Shown one piece after another: positions 18,387 to 27,201 of a DNA stretch of 36,245 nt; the stretch's first letter is position 1; the number at the start of each line of letters is the position of its first letter. This stretch comes from an uncultured Pseudomonadota bacterium (GTDB taxonomy: Bacteria; Pseudomonadota; Gammaproteobacteria; Enterobacterales; Succinivibrionaceae), in the NCBI GenBank assembly GCA_900315145.1, contig OMYE01000011.1:1-36245 (forward strand), written 5' to 3'. Both the position numbers and the translations under genes were made by a program. The notes beneath the pieces are model-generated. The model saw only the letters and a program-made list of their open reading frames with translations. It was not told the DNA's origin and ran no database searches.

Positions 18387-20303
18387 ATGTCAGTTGAAGA
18401 TGTGAATGAATATAATGGTGATTCCATAGAAGTACTCGAAGGACTGGACCCGGTCCGTACCCGCCCTGGAATGTATACTGATACTTCTTCTCCTAATCAT
18501 CTTGGAATGGAAGTTATTGACAACAGTGTTGATGAGGCACTGGCAGGCTTTGCTGATAGAATTGATGTGACTCTGTATGAAGATCAGTCCCTTGAAGTGG
18601 CGGATAACGGGAGAGGCATGCCTGTGGATATTCATTCTAAGGAAAAGGTTCCTGCTGTGGAGCTTATTTTCGGCAGACTGCACGCCGGTGGTAAGTTTTC
18701 TAATCGCAATTATGCTTTTTCCGGCGGTCTGCATGGTGTTGGTGTAAGTGTGGTAAATGCTTTATCCTCAAAACTTGAAGCTGAAATCAAACGTGACGGT
18801 CAGGTATACAAAATAGGTTATTCAGACGGTAACAAGACTGAGGATCTGCACGTTATCGGGGAAGTAGGCAGGAGAAATACCGGAACAAAAATCAGATTCT
18901 GGCCAAATCCGAAGTATTTTGACAGGTCAACCTTCAGGGTGAGTTCGATGATTTCCCTGTTAAAGGCCAAGGCGGTACTGTGCCCGGGATTAACCATTAA
19001 CTTTTACAATGCTCTTACAAAGGAAAAATACAGCTGGTGCTTCAAGGGGGACTTAAAGGAATATCTGGTAAATACCCTTGGTGATATGAAATATGTCCCG
19101 AGTCCTGAACCTTATTACGGACATATGGAGCTGGAGAATTCTGTAGTGGACTGGGCTATTGTCTGGATGAATGAAGGTGCGTCAACCATCAGTGAATCAT
19201 ATGTTAATCTGATTCCGACACCTCTTGGCGGTACTCATGTTAACGGTCTGCGTCAGGCGGTAAACGGAGCCCTGAAGGAATTCTGCGATATTCATAATCT
19301 TCTTCCAAAAAATATGTCGCTTACTATTGATGACACATGGGATGATGCCTCTTTTGTTCTTTCTGTAAAGATTCCTGAGCCTCAGTTTTCCGGTCAGACC
19401 AAGGAGAAATTATCAAGCAGGGAATGTGCTTCGCTGGTAGCCGGGGCTGTCAAGGATGCTTTTACTCTTTGGCTGAATGCCAATATAGAGGCAGCCAATG
19501 CCATTGTGGAAATATGTGTGGCACGTGCCAATGCCAGAACCAAAAGTTCTAAAACAGTTAACCGTAAAAAGGCTGTAGGTGGACCTACACTGCCTGGTAA
19601 ACTAAGAGATTGTACCAGTACTGATCCCTCACGAGGGGAGCTTTTTCTTGTGGAGGGGGAATCAGCAGGAGGTTCAGCCAATACAGCGAGAGACCGTGAA
19701 TATCAGGCGGTACTTCCACTGAGAGGAAAAATCCTGAACACCTGGGATAAAGAGGCTACCAGAATATTCGAATCGAACTGTATTCAGGATATTTCTGTGG
19801 CTATAGGTCTTGATCCGGAGTCTGATGATTTGAGCGGTTTAAGATATGACAAAATATGCATACTTGCGGATGCCGATTCAGACGGTCTGCATATCGGCAC
19901 ACTGATTTGTGCTCTGTTTGTTAAGCATTTTCCAAGACTGATAGAGGAAGGCCATCTGTATGTTGCCATGCCTCCTCTTTACCGTGTGGTCTGTGGTACG
20001 GAGAGCCATTATGTGCTTGATGATGAAGAACGGGATGATTTAATCCGGAAGTTAAATGCTAAAAAGCGTGGAAATGCTAAAATAGAAGTTACCCGATTCA
20101 AGGGACTGGGTGAAATGAATCCTCCTCAGTTGAAGGAAACCACCATGGATCCCGCAACCAGAAGACTGGTACAGCTGACACTAACTGAAGATAATGAGGA
20201 AAAAGTGTTCAGTCTGATGGACATGCTTCTGGCAAACAAGCGTGCTGCGGACAGAAGGGACTGGCTGGCTGAGAATGGTTATCTTGCAGATATTGAGGAC
20301 TGA
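18387..20303 (+). CDS. parE: DNA topoisomerase IV subunit B
   Basis: ATPase subunit of the chromosome-decatenating type IIA topoisomerase; 638 residues, about the E. coli length. The GHKL ATPase motifs are IDNSVDEALAG, DNGRGMPVDIH and FSGGLHGVGVSVVNALS. The transducer region is followed by the TOPRIM motifs LVEGESAGGSA and ADADSDGLHI, with PLRGKILN and RFKGLGEMN between and after them. The QTKEKLSSRE segment and the overall length identify ParE rather than GyrB, which carries a ~165-residue insertion in Gram-negative bacteria. parC is not in the window. xerD follows 53 nt downstream. Confidence 0.97.
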   Translation: MSVEDVNEYNGDSIEVLEGLDPVRTRPGMYTDTSSPNHLGMEVIDNSVDEALAGFADRIDVTLYEDQSLEVADNGRGMPVDIHSKEKVPAVELIFGRLHAGGKFSNRNYAFSGGLHGVGVSVVNALSSKLEAEIKRDGQVYKIGYSDGNKTEDLHVIGEVGRRNTGTKIRFWPNPKYFDRSTFRVSSMISLLKAKAVLCPGLTINFYNALTKEKYSWCFKGDLKEYLVNTLGDMKYVPSPEPYYGHMELENSVVDWAIVWMNEGASTISESYVNLIPTPLGGTHVNGLRQAVNGALKEFCDIHNLLPKNMSLTIDDTWDDASFVLSVKIPEPQFSGQTKEKLSSRECASLVAGAVKDAFTLWLNANIEAANAIVEICVARANARTKSSKTVNRKKAVGGPTLPGKLRDCTSTDPSRGELFLVEGESAGGSANTARDREYQAVLPLRGKILNTWDKEATRIFESNCIQDISVAIGLDPESDDLSGLRYDKICILADADSDGLHIGTLICALFVKHFPRLIEEGHLYVAMPPLYRVVCGTESHYVLDDEERDDLIRKLNAKKRGNAKIEVTRFKGLGEMNPPQLKETTMDPATRRLVQLTLTEDNEEKVFSLMDMLLANKRAADRRDWLAENGYLADIED

Positions 20304-20356
20304 TGTACTGAAGCGCGGATATCCGTTATATAGACTGTTCATGAGGCTTGTGTGCT

Positions 20357-21262
20357 ATGGATGAGCAACTGTTAAAAGGTTATCAGGCATATATCAGAGG
20401 TGAACTGGGGCTTTCCGGTGCTACTTTGGATACTTATGTCTACCAGCTGAAAAAATTCTTAAACTTTCTGGCTGAAAGAAATACCGACTATATGACATTC
20501 AGTGTGGATGACGTGGAGGTTTTTCTTGCCTACATGACGGACGGGCTGGGGCAAAAGGCTTCAACATCTGTGATAACCATAAATGCGGTCAGATCATTTA
20601 TGAAGTTTCTCAGGGCAGATGCCATCAGAAAAGATAATCCTTTAGAAAATTTATCCACACCCAAGCTGGGAATCCGTATTCCCAAAGTGCTGTCACATCA
20701 GGAAGTGATGAAAATGCTGCATGCTTTGGGGGAAAATACACTGGAGGAGCTTCGGGATAAATGCCTTCTTCTTTTCATATACGGCTCCGGCCTGCGTTCA
20801 AGTGAGGTTATGAATTTATCGTATGACATGATAAATTTTGAGGAACAGTTCTTAAAAATAAAAGGGAAGGGGAACAAGGAGCGTCAGATACCGGTTTCAG
20901 ATGAACAAATACGGGTTCTTGGACTTTATTCGTCAAAAATCAAAGAGCTTAAACAGTCGGGAAAAATTCCAAAGACGGAAAGTCTGCATGTGTTCGTAAA
21001 TCCTAAAACCGGAAAGGTTTTTACCAGACAGTACCTTTTTCTGCATATCAAATCACTGATAAAAAAGGTTGGTATTACTAAAAATGTCTCCGCTCATACT
21101 CTGAGACATGCTTTTGCAACAGAGCTTCTGAATAACGGGGCAGATTTGAAGTCTATTCAGGAGCTTCTAGGACATTCATCCATGGCTACAACGGAGATAT
21201 ACACTCATGTGGCTAAAAGCCGGATGCATAAAATTTATGAAAAAACTCATCCTAGATCATAA
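20357..21262 (+). CDS. xerD: Tyrosine recombinase XerD-like
   Basis: 301-residue site-specific recombinase with an N-terminal SAM-like core-binding domain and a C-terminal catalytic domain. The catalytic residues are R147 (GSGLRSSE), K171 (KGKGNKER), H247-x2-R250 (HTLRH), H273 (LLGHSS) and Y282 (EIYTH), with spacing almost identical to E. coli XerD (R148, K172, H244, R247, H270, Y279). ATG 20357 is chosen because GAGG lies 10 nt upstream; a TTG at 20348 is the alternative. Most likely the chromosome-dimer resolvase. XerC or a resident integrase is less likely because no att or mobile genes are near. Confidence 0.88.
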   Translation: MDEQLLKGYQAYIRGELGLSGATLDTYVYQLKKFLNFLAERNTDYMTFSVDDVEVFLAYMTDGLGQKASTSVITINAVRSFMKFLRADAIRKDNPLENLSTPKLGIRIPKVLSHQEVMKMLHALGENTLEELRDKCLLLFIYGSGLRSSEVMNLSYDMINFEEQFLKIKGKGNKERQIPVSDEQIRVLGLYSSKIKELKQSGKIPKTESLHVFVNPKTGKVFTRQYLFLHIKSLIKKVGITKNVSAHTLRHAFATELLNNGADLKSIQELLGHSSMATTEIYTHVAKSRMHKIYEKTHPRS

Positions 21263-21372
21263 GTATTCAGTTCGGAAGTGTTTAATATTTTTAATGTTCT
21301 GAATATTTAACTAATATATATAAGAATATGATCATATAGGTTGCATCAGCAGTTTTAAATATTCAGATATGT

Positions 21373-21447
21373 GCCGGTTCTTTAGTGAGACCATAAAGTG
21401 TTTTTCATTAAAAGTACGCCATCCTGTGGAACCGGCTGATGTTTTTT
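21373..21447 (+). terminator. Long-loop terminator candidate after xerD
   Basis: GCCGGTTC at 21373 and GAACCGGC at 21429 form a perfect 8-bp stem with a 48-nt loop. A T7 run follows a few bases later. Confidence 0.5.
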
Positions 21448-21527
21448 TAGGATTTTAATTTCTTTGAGTACTGCTGTGCAGATTATTGTTTTACAAACAA
21501 AAATCGTTAAAGTGATACTATAAATCA

Positions 21528-21557
21528 TTACTTTTAGGTATTTGATTTTAGTATAAT
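21528..21557 (+). promoter_or_regulatory. tolC: Promoter candidate for tolC
   Basis: TATAAT at 21552 with a weak TTACTT -35 at 21528, spacing 18. Confidence 0.45.
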
Positions 21558-21599
21558 AAACCTCAGAGTAATATTGGTAAGTTGAAAATGAGGGACGTT

Positions 21600-22913
21600 A
21601 TGCGTTTTTCTGCTGTTATATCAGTGGCTATAGCATCGTTGATGTCAGGTGCGGTCTACGCTGATAATCTTTATGATATTTATAGTTTGGCTCAGACAAA
21701 GGATCCGGTAATTCTTCAGATTAAGGCTAACAGAGATATAGCCAGAGAAGCAGTAAATGAGGTAAATGCCGCCAAACTACCGCAAATCAGTATTCAGGGT
21801 GATACCCATTATATTAAAACAAATAAACATGATTCCGGCACAGCATATGTTGCCGGTGGCAATATTTCTTTACGTCAGGCTATCTGGCACCATGAAAACT
21901 TTATTAACAGTTCTATTGCAGAAAAACAGGCCACAGTTATGGATCTAAACTATAACTATAATCTGCAGAACCTTATTCTTAGAACATGTACCGCTTATTT
22001 CAATGTTCTTGAGGCTCAGGATATTCTGGAGTTCAAGAAAGCCAATCGCGATGCTTTGAAGCGCCGTTATGACGAATCAAATCAGAAGTTTGCTGTCGGC
22101 CTGATTGCCAATACCGATGTTCAGGAAGCTAAAGCTGCATTCGATCTAGCAACAGCTCAGGTGATTATAGCAGAGAATAATCTTGCCAACAGATATGAAA
22201 ATCTCCGTCAAATCACCGGTATGGATCATAAGAATCTGGCAGCTCTAGATATCAGTAGATTTTCCACCCCAGGTGTGAAAAATGATGCCAAGTACTGGAT
22301 GAATACTGCTGAAGAGAACAATATTGATCTTCAGGCAAAAATGCTCGAGAAAGAGATTGCCAAGGATCAGATCAGCCTCGCTCAGACAGGTCATGAACCG
22401 ACTCTTGATTTGTATGGTCAGTTAGGTTCTCAGTACACAGACTATAAGGAAAACAACTTGGCCAAGGAGGATGGTACAATCAATTCAGGAGTTATCGGTC
22501 TTGAACTTAATCTTCCTCTTTATACAGGCGGTGCAGTATCAAGTAAAGTTGAACAGGCAAAGTTAAATTATGTAGCAGCCGGCGAAGCTCTTGAAAATGC
22601 TCATAGAACCGTTCAGACTGCACTGTACAGTCAGTATAACAACATTAATGCATCTATCGGTACAGTAGCAGCGTATGCTCAGACTGTTACATCAGCCCAA
22701 AGTGCTCTGGATGCTACTGAATCCGGCTATGATGTTGGTACCAGAACAATTGTTGATGTGCTTGATGCTACAGATAAGCTGTATAACGCCAAGAGTAATC
22801 TTGCAAGTGCCCGTTATAACTATATTCTCAGCTGGCTTAACCTGAGATTTACATCAGGTCTTCTTTCAGAGGAGGATGTAAAAATCATCAATTCAGGACT
22901 GGTTAAACAGTAA
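21600..22913 (+). CDS. tolC: TolC-family outer membrane efflux channel protein
   Basis: A trimeric channel-tunnel protein for drug efflux and type I secretion. The signal peptide is MRFSAVISVAIASLMSGAVYA, cut before DNLYDIY. The mature protein shows the two-repeat TolC pattern: DPVILQ...A-rich helices, KFAVGLIANTDVQEAKAAFDLA in repeat one and GYDVGTRTIVDVLDATDKLYNA in repeat two; these N/D-V-x-x-A signatures mark the helix turns. The start is placed at ATG 21600 because GAGGG lies 5 nt before it; ATG 21588 is a possible alternative. In E. coli tolC is divergent from nudF; here it is codirectional and sits after parE-xerD. Confidence 0.92.
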   Translation: MRFSAVISVAIASLMSGAVYADNLYDIYSLAQTKDPVILQIKANRDIAREAVNEVNAAKLPQISIQGDTHYIKTNKHDSGTAYVAGGNISLRQAIWHHENFINSSIAEKQATVMDLNYNYNLQNLILRTCTAYFNVLEAQDILEFKKANRDALKRRYDESNQKFAVGLIANTDVQEAKAAFDLATAQVIIAENNLANRYENLRQITGMDHKNLAALDISRFSTPGVKNDAKYWMNTAEENNIDLQAKMLEKEIAKDQISLAQTGHEPTLDLYGQLGSQYTDYKENNLAKEDGTINSGVIGLELNLPLYTGGAVSSKVEQAKLNYVAAGEALENAHRTVQTALYSQYNNINASIGTVAAYAQTVTSAQSALDATESGYDVGTRTIVDVLDATDKLYNAKSNLASARYNYILSWLNLRFTSGLLSEEDVKIINSGLVKQ

Positions 22914-22937
22914 TAATATTTCATATAAGTTTGTTTT

Positions 22938-22994
22938 TACCTTGGAGTAAAATATTATTTAGTTAGCAAAATGATGCCGCCAAGGTATATTTTT
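22938..22994 (+). terminator. Terminator candidate for tolC
   Basis: TACCTTGG at 22938 and CCAAGGTA at 22980 are perfectly complementary and are followed by TATTTTTAA. The loop is 34 nt and AT-rich. Confidence 0.5.
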
Positions 22995-23082
22995 AAACAA
23001 TCTGTACGGAAAAAGTGTTATATTATCTGAAGAAATAACTATTAAAAAATTTAAATAAATAATCATTAGAGGGTAAAGAGTA

Positions 23083-23126
23083 CTCTGCATTTATAGTTTG
23101 AGACATCCTAGATGATGTTTGCAGAG
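23083..23126 (+). promoter_or_regulatory. Nested inverted repeat in the leader of the 23161 gene
   Basis: The outer arms CTCTGCA and TGCAGAG enclose an inner CATC-CTA-GATG hairpin. It ends 35 nt before the ATG, so it may be a structured 5' leader. Confidence 0.45.
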
Positions 23127-23160
23127 GGGAATACTTAAACCATCTGTCAGGGAGGTTAAT

Positions 23161-23595
23161 ATGGGTTTTTTTGATTTGTTCTCTAAGGGACAGACTGAAT
23201 CTGGAAATAGTGCCGGGCTGGCTAAGGTTACTGAAGAAGATCATAAGAATGCTATAATTAAAGAACGTCCTGATTTGTGTAAGAAACTTTCTGATCTGCC
23301 TGCCGATGAAGTTGTAAAGCGTGACGGTAAGATAGATATTACTTTCAAGGGGTGGCAGATTTGTAATGTCGAAGAAAGACATAACAAAGATGATCGCAGA
23401 TTAGGATATTTGAAGCTTTTTAAGACAAGAAACGATAAGTTTGTATGTCAGAGAATGACTCTGATTGATAACGAAGAAAAGCGTTATATTGCAGCAACGG
23501 TAGAGGATTTTCCTGCTATAAGAAACTTCTTTGGAGAGGATTCCCTTGCTCAGGCTCTTTATGTAATGCTTGATCGTGTTTCCAAGGAATGGTAG
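23161..23595 (+). CDS. Small protein of unknown function
   Basis: A 144-residue soluble protein with no signal peptide or membrane segment; I do not recognise the family. It starts MGFFDLFSKGQT, followed by a Gly/Ser-rich linker to about residue 22 and then a charged mixed alpha/beta domain with KIDITFKGWQICNV, RLGYLKLFKTRNDKFVCQRMTLIDNEEKRYIAATVEDFPAIRNFFG. An MGFFDLF start followed by a flexible linker is common in small bacterial cytoplasmic proteins. The ATG is chosen over an upstream TTG because AGGGAGG lies 5-6 nt before it. Monocistronic, with its own terminator; codon use resembles its neighbours. Confidence 0.75.
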   Translation: MGFFDLFSKGQTESGNSAGLAKVTEEDHKNAIIKERPDLCKKLSDLPADEVVKRDGKIDITFKGWQICNVEERHNKDDRRLGYLKLFKTRNDKFVCQRMTLIDNEEKRYIAATVEDFPAIRNFFGEDSLAQALYVMLDRVSKEW

Positions 23596-23641
23596 CACTA
23601 ATACTATAACGATTCCGCCGGTTTTATACCGGTATGAGAAA

Positions 23642-23669
23642 CCGGATTACGTTAATCCGGCTTTTTTTT
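23642..23669 (+). terminator. Rho-independent terminator of the 23161 gene
   Basis: CCGGATTA-CGT-TAATCCGG (8 bp, 3-nt loop), then C and T8. Confidence 0.9.
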
Positions 23670-23712
23670 ATGTGTCCTTTCTGATAATTACCGGTGCAAA
23701 ATACAGGATAAT

Positions 23713-23748
23713 AAAACAGGGGGAGAATTTATTAAAATTCTCCCCCTG
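23713..23748 (-). terminator. Terminator of the LprI-like gene
   Basis: A perfect 14-bp stem, CAGGGGGAGAATTT with AAATTCTCCCCCTG and a 4-nt loop. On the minus strand it is followed by TTTTATT, and it lies about 20 nt after the gene's stop. Confidence 0.8.
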
Positions 23749-23769
23749 ACTGTTGAAAAAATGTAGATT

Positions 23770-24186
23770 TTACCAGCTAGGAGATGCAATTAAATGACGA
23801 TCACAGTCACCGACTTTGCATTCTCTGAATCTGTCTTTAAGATAGTTGGTTCTCTTGACGTTTACATCATAGCTGCAACGGACATTGATTGTTCCAGGTG
23901 ATGTTTCGCACTGGCTGTTTCTGTATTTAATCCATTTACGCTGTACCATTTTCAGTTCTTTTGAGGATTCCTGGTCCAGTACCCCCTGAAGCTCCTTGTA
24001 GGCTACATTCAGTTCAGCATCAGATTCAACAAACAGTTTGGATAAACAGTATGTTGTATCGTATGATGTTGAGTATTTGTCGCAGTTTTCCGCATGTGCA
24101 CCGGCAGAGAATAGGCAGAATACCATTGAACTGCAGGTTGCAAGTCCGTATTTTACGGCCTGTCTGTAGATTTTGGCTTTATTCAT
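23770..24186 (-). CDS. Secreted LprI/DUF1311-family protein
   Basis: 138 residues with a Sec signal peptide ending SAGAHA before ENCDKYS. The mature part holds the DUF1311 (LprI) helical motif: YCLSKLFVESDAELNVAYKE, then a QRKWIKYRNSQCE segment and further cysteines in RCSYD, ECKVGDCD. In Mycobacterium, LprI inhibits lysozyme; for most Gram-negative members the function is unknown. At least eight cysteines in the mature protein suggest disulfide bonding in the periplasm. No lipobox is seen. Monocistronic. Confidence 0.82.
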   Translation of the reverse strand: MNKAKIYRQAVKYGLATCSSMVFCLFSAGAHAENCDKYSTSYDTTYCLSKLFVESDAELNVAYKELQGVLDQESSKELKMVQRKWIKYRNSQCETSPGTINVRCSYDVNVKRTNYLKDRFRECKVGDCDRHLIASPSW

Positions 24187-24250
24187 AAATTCATTTCCTA
24201 TTATAGTTGAGACTAATTCATCTTACATATTTTGTTAGTATAACGGTTTT

Positions 24251-24748
24251 TTAGCAGACCTCTTTTATCTTTTTTATAACATTTGTGGTGGAGCACCCGT
24301 TCTTAAAACAGAGTATTTTTACCTCTCCGCCATTTTCTGTGACTTCCTTATATCCCGCAATATCCTCTGGTTTATAATCTCCACCTTTTACCAGAATATC
24401 AGGAAGAACTCTGGAAATGAGTTCGCGTGGGGTATCTTCAGCAAAAGGAACAACCCAAGTAACGCAGTGTAGCGCGGCGAGGATGGTCATTCTTTCCTCT
24501 GTGTTGTTAATAGGTCTTGTCGGCCCCTTAAGTCTAGATACTGATTCGTCAGTATTTACAGCGACAATAAGAATATCACCCAGGGATTTTGCTTCCTTCA
24601 GATAGCTTACATGACCTGAATGAAGAATATCGAAACAACCATTGGTCATTACTACCTTTAAGCCTTTGGCACCGGCTTCCTGACGAAGCTTGATTAATTC
24701 TTCCTGAGTTAAAACTTCATGGTCTTTAGTTATGGAATCTGCTGTCAT
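24251..24748 (-). CDS. rfaE2: D-glycero-beta-D-manno-heptose 1-phosphate adenylyltransferase, stand-alone
   Basis: Makes ADP-heptose for the LPS inner core. At 165 residues it corresponds only to the C-terminal nucleotidyltransferase half of E. coli HldE. The signature is [16 protein letters not shown], with H43-x-G-H46 binding ATP phosphates; [17 protein letters not shown] and the late [26 protein letters not shown] are typical. The kinase half (RfaE1/HldE-N) is not in the window and must be encoded elsewhere. An N-terminal extension of about 28 residues precedes the Rossmann core. Confidence 0.93.
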   Translation of the reverse strand: MTADSITKDHEVLTQEELIKLRQEAGAKGLKVVMTNGCFDILHSGHVSYLKEAKSLGDILIVAVNTDESVSRLKGPTRPINNTEERMTILAALHCVTWVVPFAEDTPRELISRVLPDILVKGGDYKPEDIAGYKEVTENGGEVKILCFKNGCSTTNVIKKIKEVC

Positions 24749-24988
24749 GTTTATTTTGGTAACCTTATTAAATATTAATTACTGCCTGTTATATGCTGAG
24801 GCCATTCTGTTTCAGGCCTGAAAATCAGTGGTGATTATATCATTCATAAGCATAAGGTAAAAAAATATTGGGGTATTATTATAGGGAAGTTGTGACTGAC
24901 AAATGATAATGTCACGTTTATAAAATGGTGATATTGGAAATGTCGATAAATGTAGAAATTTAGAAAAAAGGAGAATATGACTGACGTA

Positions 24989-25062
24989 TGGAGCGGGTGA
25001 CGGGAATCGAACCCGCGTGTAAAGCTTGGGAAGCTTTCATTCTGCCATTGAATTACACCCGC
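24989..25062 (-). tRNA. tRNA-Gly (anticodon CCC)
   Basis: 74 bases including an encoded CCA. The acceptor stem is GCGGGTG/CACCCGC, the anticodon stem AAAGC/GCTTT with loop TTCCCAA, and the T arm GCGGG-TTCGATT-CCCGT. It closely resembles E. coli glyU. Confidence 0.96.
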
Positions 25063-25081
25063 ATCTCAATGTACGCATGAT

Positions 25082-25110
25082 ATTGTAATCAGTTTGCCGG
25101 TATTTTTCAA
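25082..25110 (-). promoter_or_regulatory. Promoter of tRNA-Gly
   Basis: On the minus strand, TTGAAA - 17 nt - TACAAT, ending 19 nt before the mature tRNA. Confidence 0.75.
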
Positions 25111-25334
25111 TTACCATATGCGTTGATTTTGGCTATATTTTGTGCATAAAAACGACAAAGGCTGTATAATTGTGATTTTTACACATTTTTTGTGGCTGAT
25201 ATGCTACTGGTACCTGTAAGGAAATGATCCTGTATGCTTAAACAAGCCATGATTTAACGGAGACTGTTATTTATACAGAATTCTACTGTTTTGATTAAAT
25301 AATAGACGAAATACGTTTTTTTATGATGATCATG

Positions 25335-25363
25335 TTGACAGTATGAAAATTGAAATATAAAAT
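25335..25363 (+). promoter_or_regulatory. Promoter of tRNA-Ala
   Basis: TTGACA - 17 nt - TAAAAT, 13 nt before the mature tRNA. Near-perfect sigma-70 promoter. Confidence 0.85.
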
Positions 25364-25376
25364 AGCATTCGTTTTC

Positions 25377-25452
<76 letters not shown>

Positions 25453-25515
25453 AAATCTCCTAGAGATTTCCAAGAATTTCAAAACTTTTCTTTTAAATCA
25501 ATCTTTTCTCTGTTT

Positions 25516-25893
25516 ATGTTAAAGAACAAATTAGCTTATTTGTGCTTCTGTCCGGTGCTTTCAGGTTGTTCAATGTTTGCGTTTGAAAGTAACGTTGATC
25601 CTGATAATTTTATTTCTTACTTTGAACTTTCAAAAGTAAAAATATACAGTAACAAGGAATTGTCTGAATTGAATTATGAGGATGTCGGTACTGTGGAGGG
25701 GATATCCTGTCAGTTTACTGAAGAGGATCCTGAACCGACAGAGAAGGATGCAAAGGCTGAAGCAAGAAGAGAGGCTGTTAAAAAGGGAGGTAACGGTATG
25801 GTTTATTCAACATGCATTACACTTGAAGACACTCCCGTCTGCACCAGAAGCATTTCATGCTACGCCAGAGTTGTTATCGTGAAGGAAGATTAG
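25516..25893 (+). CDS. rcsF: RcsF-like outer membrane stress-sensor lipoprotein
   Basis: 125 residues from ATG 25516. The lipoprotein signal peptide has lipobox L-S-G-C18 with Ser at +2, which favours outer membrane sorting. The domain VKIYSNKELSELNYEDVGTVEG resembles RcsF. Its cysteines C65, C100, C109 and C115 have spacings 35, 9 and 6, exactly those of E. coli RcsF (C74, C109, C118, C124), which form two disulfides. The linker before the domain is short. The downstream trmO (tsaA) is the E. coli rcsF neighbour as well. The ORF remains open upstream into the tRNA, but that part is not coding. No rcsB, rcsC or rcsD is in the window. Confidence 0.85.
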   Translation: MLKNKLAYLCFCPVLSGCSMFAFESNVDPDNFISYFELSKVKIYSNKELSELNYEDVGTVEGISCQFTEEDPEPTEKDAKAEARREAVKKGGNGMVYSTCITLEDTPVCTRSISCYARVVIVKED

Positions 25894-25904
25894 TTTTTTC
25901 TACT

Positions 25905-26633
25905 ATGAAAGACACAGAAGATACCGGTAGGGTTACTATCAGTCCTGTAGGTTTTATCAGAACCCCTTTTGATGAAAAATTTGCGGTACCTAGACAGAGT
26001 TCTCTGGTGCATCATGGTCATTTTGAAATTTTTTTCTATCCTCCTTATGATTGTGAGGAGGCTTTTAACGGTATTGATGAGTTTTCTCATCTGTGGATAA
26101 CCTTCTTATTTGACAGAATCCCCGAGGATCCGGTTTTCAGACCGATGGTTCGTCCTCCTAGGCTCGGCGGTAATACATTCAAAGGTGTTTTCGCTACTCG
26201 TTCCCCCTTCAGACCAAACCGTACAGGTCTTTCTGTCGTAAGGCTTGTTGAGGTAAAACGCTATAACGGCAGGGTGTCTCTTATTATCGATGGCGCTGAT
26301 ATGGTTAATAACACTCCTGTGATTGATGTTAAGCCCTACATAAAATTTGTTGATTCCGTCCCGGATGCCGTCAGCGGTTTTGCTCTGGAGGCTCCTAAAA
26401 TGCATAAGGTTGTTTTTTCTGAAAAGGCGATGCTTCAGATAAAGGATTCCGGTGTTTCCGATTTTAAGGAACTGATAGAAGAGGTTTTATCTCAGGATCC
26501 CCGTCCGGCCTACCGTACTCAGCAGACAGATGAAAGAGTCTACGGGGTTGGATTGTGCGGATTTGACGTCAAATGGCAGGCTAGAGCTGAAGTGATCCAT
26601 GTTCTTTATCTTGAGGAAGGAATGCCTGGTTAA
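25905..26633 (+). CDS. trmO: tRNA (N6-threonylcarbamoyladenosine-N6)-methyltransferase TrmO
   Basis: SAM-dependent methylation of t6A37 in tRNA-Thr. 242 residues with the TsaA beta-barrel: ISPVGFIRTPFDEKFAVPRQ, FSHLWITFLF, RPPRLGGN, GVFATRSPFRPNRTGLS and DVKPYI, plus the C-terminal domain with SQDPRPAYR and YGVGLCGFDVKW. It follows rcsF by 11 nt, as in E. coli (yaeB/tsaA). Start: ATG 25905 matches the family N-terminus; the GAAGGAAG ribosome site is somewhat far upstream, inside the end of rcsF. Confidence 0.94.
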   Translation: MKDTEDTGRVTISPVGFIRTPFDEKFAVPRQSSLVHHGHFEIFFYPPYDCEEAFNGIDEFSHLWITFLFDRIPEDPVFRPMVRPPRLGGNTFKGVFATRSPFRPNRTGLSVVRLVEVKRYNGRVSLIIDGADMVNNTPVIDVKPYIKFVDSVPDAVSGFALEAPKMHKVVFSEKAMLQIKDSGVSDFKELIEEVLSQDPRPAYRTQQTDERVYGVGLCGFDVKWQARAEVIHVLYLEEGMPG

Positions 26634-26694
26634 CCCCGGTTAAACTTGCATAAGAAGTGAGAGTGCGAGCTGTATTTAAAAAGGATGCATGATG

Positions 26695-26755
26695 TTCTCT
26701 TCAGTTTCTATTTTATGACCGGATTTTTTCAGTCAGAAGAGAATATACGGGTTTT
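26695..26755. terminator. Possible terminator between trmO and yfbV
   Basis: TTCTCTTC at 26695 and GAAGAGAA at 26736 are perfectly complementary across a 33-nt loop. A T5 run follows about 8 nt later on the plus strand. It lies between convergent genes. Confidence 0.4.
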
Positions 26756-27201
26756 TACATAATGTCTGTTATTTTCTTGAATAACGTTCTGTCCGCAGAG
26801 GCTTTACGCAGAACTTTGGCAAGACTGATTCCTGTAGGTTGGAGTTCCGCCTCGGTGTGTAATTCCATACAGATGGTTTTATACCATGAGAGAAGTTTAC
26901 CGGTAAGCTTGGATGTGGCTTTTATTCCTAACAGTATATATAAGGACACCGGCAGAAATACGCAGTGCATGGCGATTATGACTACTGTAACCCATGGCAG
27001 GAACTGCATTTGCTCCGGAAGATATCCTGTACCGTAATACGCCCATACTAGACTAAGACACAGCAAAGGTGGTAGTACTTTAGGCGCTTTTTCAATGGTA
27101 TCTATGATAAAACCCTCTTTAAAGGTGTTTTTTAATATATTCTCCCGGGGCCATATTCGGCTCATGCTGATCCCGGCTCTAAATAATTCCACAATTGACA
27201 T
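26755..27201 (-). CDS. yfbV: UPF0208 membrane protein YfbV
   Basis: 148-residue inner-membrane protein with two membrane segments (about 41-56 and 67-91). The N-terminal FRAGISMSRIWPRENILKNTFKE pattern and the C-terminal helix-rich LAKVLRKASADRTLFKKI match UPF0208/YfbV. The E. coli protein is linked to Ter macrodomain organisation or treated as unknown; I would not assign a biochemical role. In E. coli yfbV is beside ackA-pta; here it is divergent from pta across 621 bases and ackA is missing. Confidence 0.82.
   Translation of the reverse strand: MSIVELFRAGISMSRIWPRENILKNTFKEGFIIDTIEKAPKVLPPLLCLSLVWAYYGTGYLPEQMQFLPWVTVVIIAMHCVFLPVSLYILLGIKATSKLTGKLLSWYKTICMELHTEAELQPTGISLAKVLRKASADRTLFKKITDIM

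Larger units (their letters stand above)
21263..21599. other. Intergenic region xerD-tolC
   Basis: No gene. It holds a long-loop terminator-like structure (21373-21447) and the probable tolC promoter (21528-21557). Confidence 0.5.

Noticed and set aside
20357..21262. XerD-like gene as an integrase of a mobile element
   Set aside because: Catalytic spacing and length match the housekeeping XerD. No attachment repeats, tRNA junction, transposase or phage genes are nearby.
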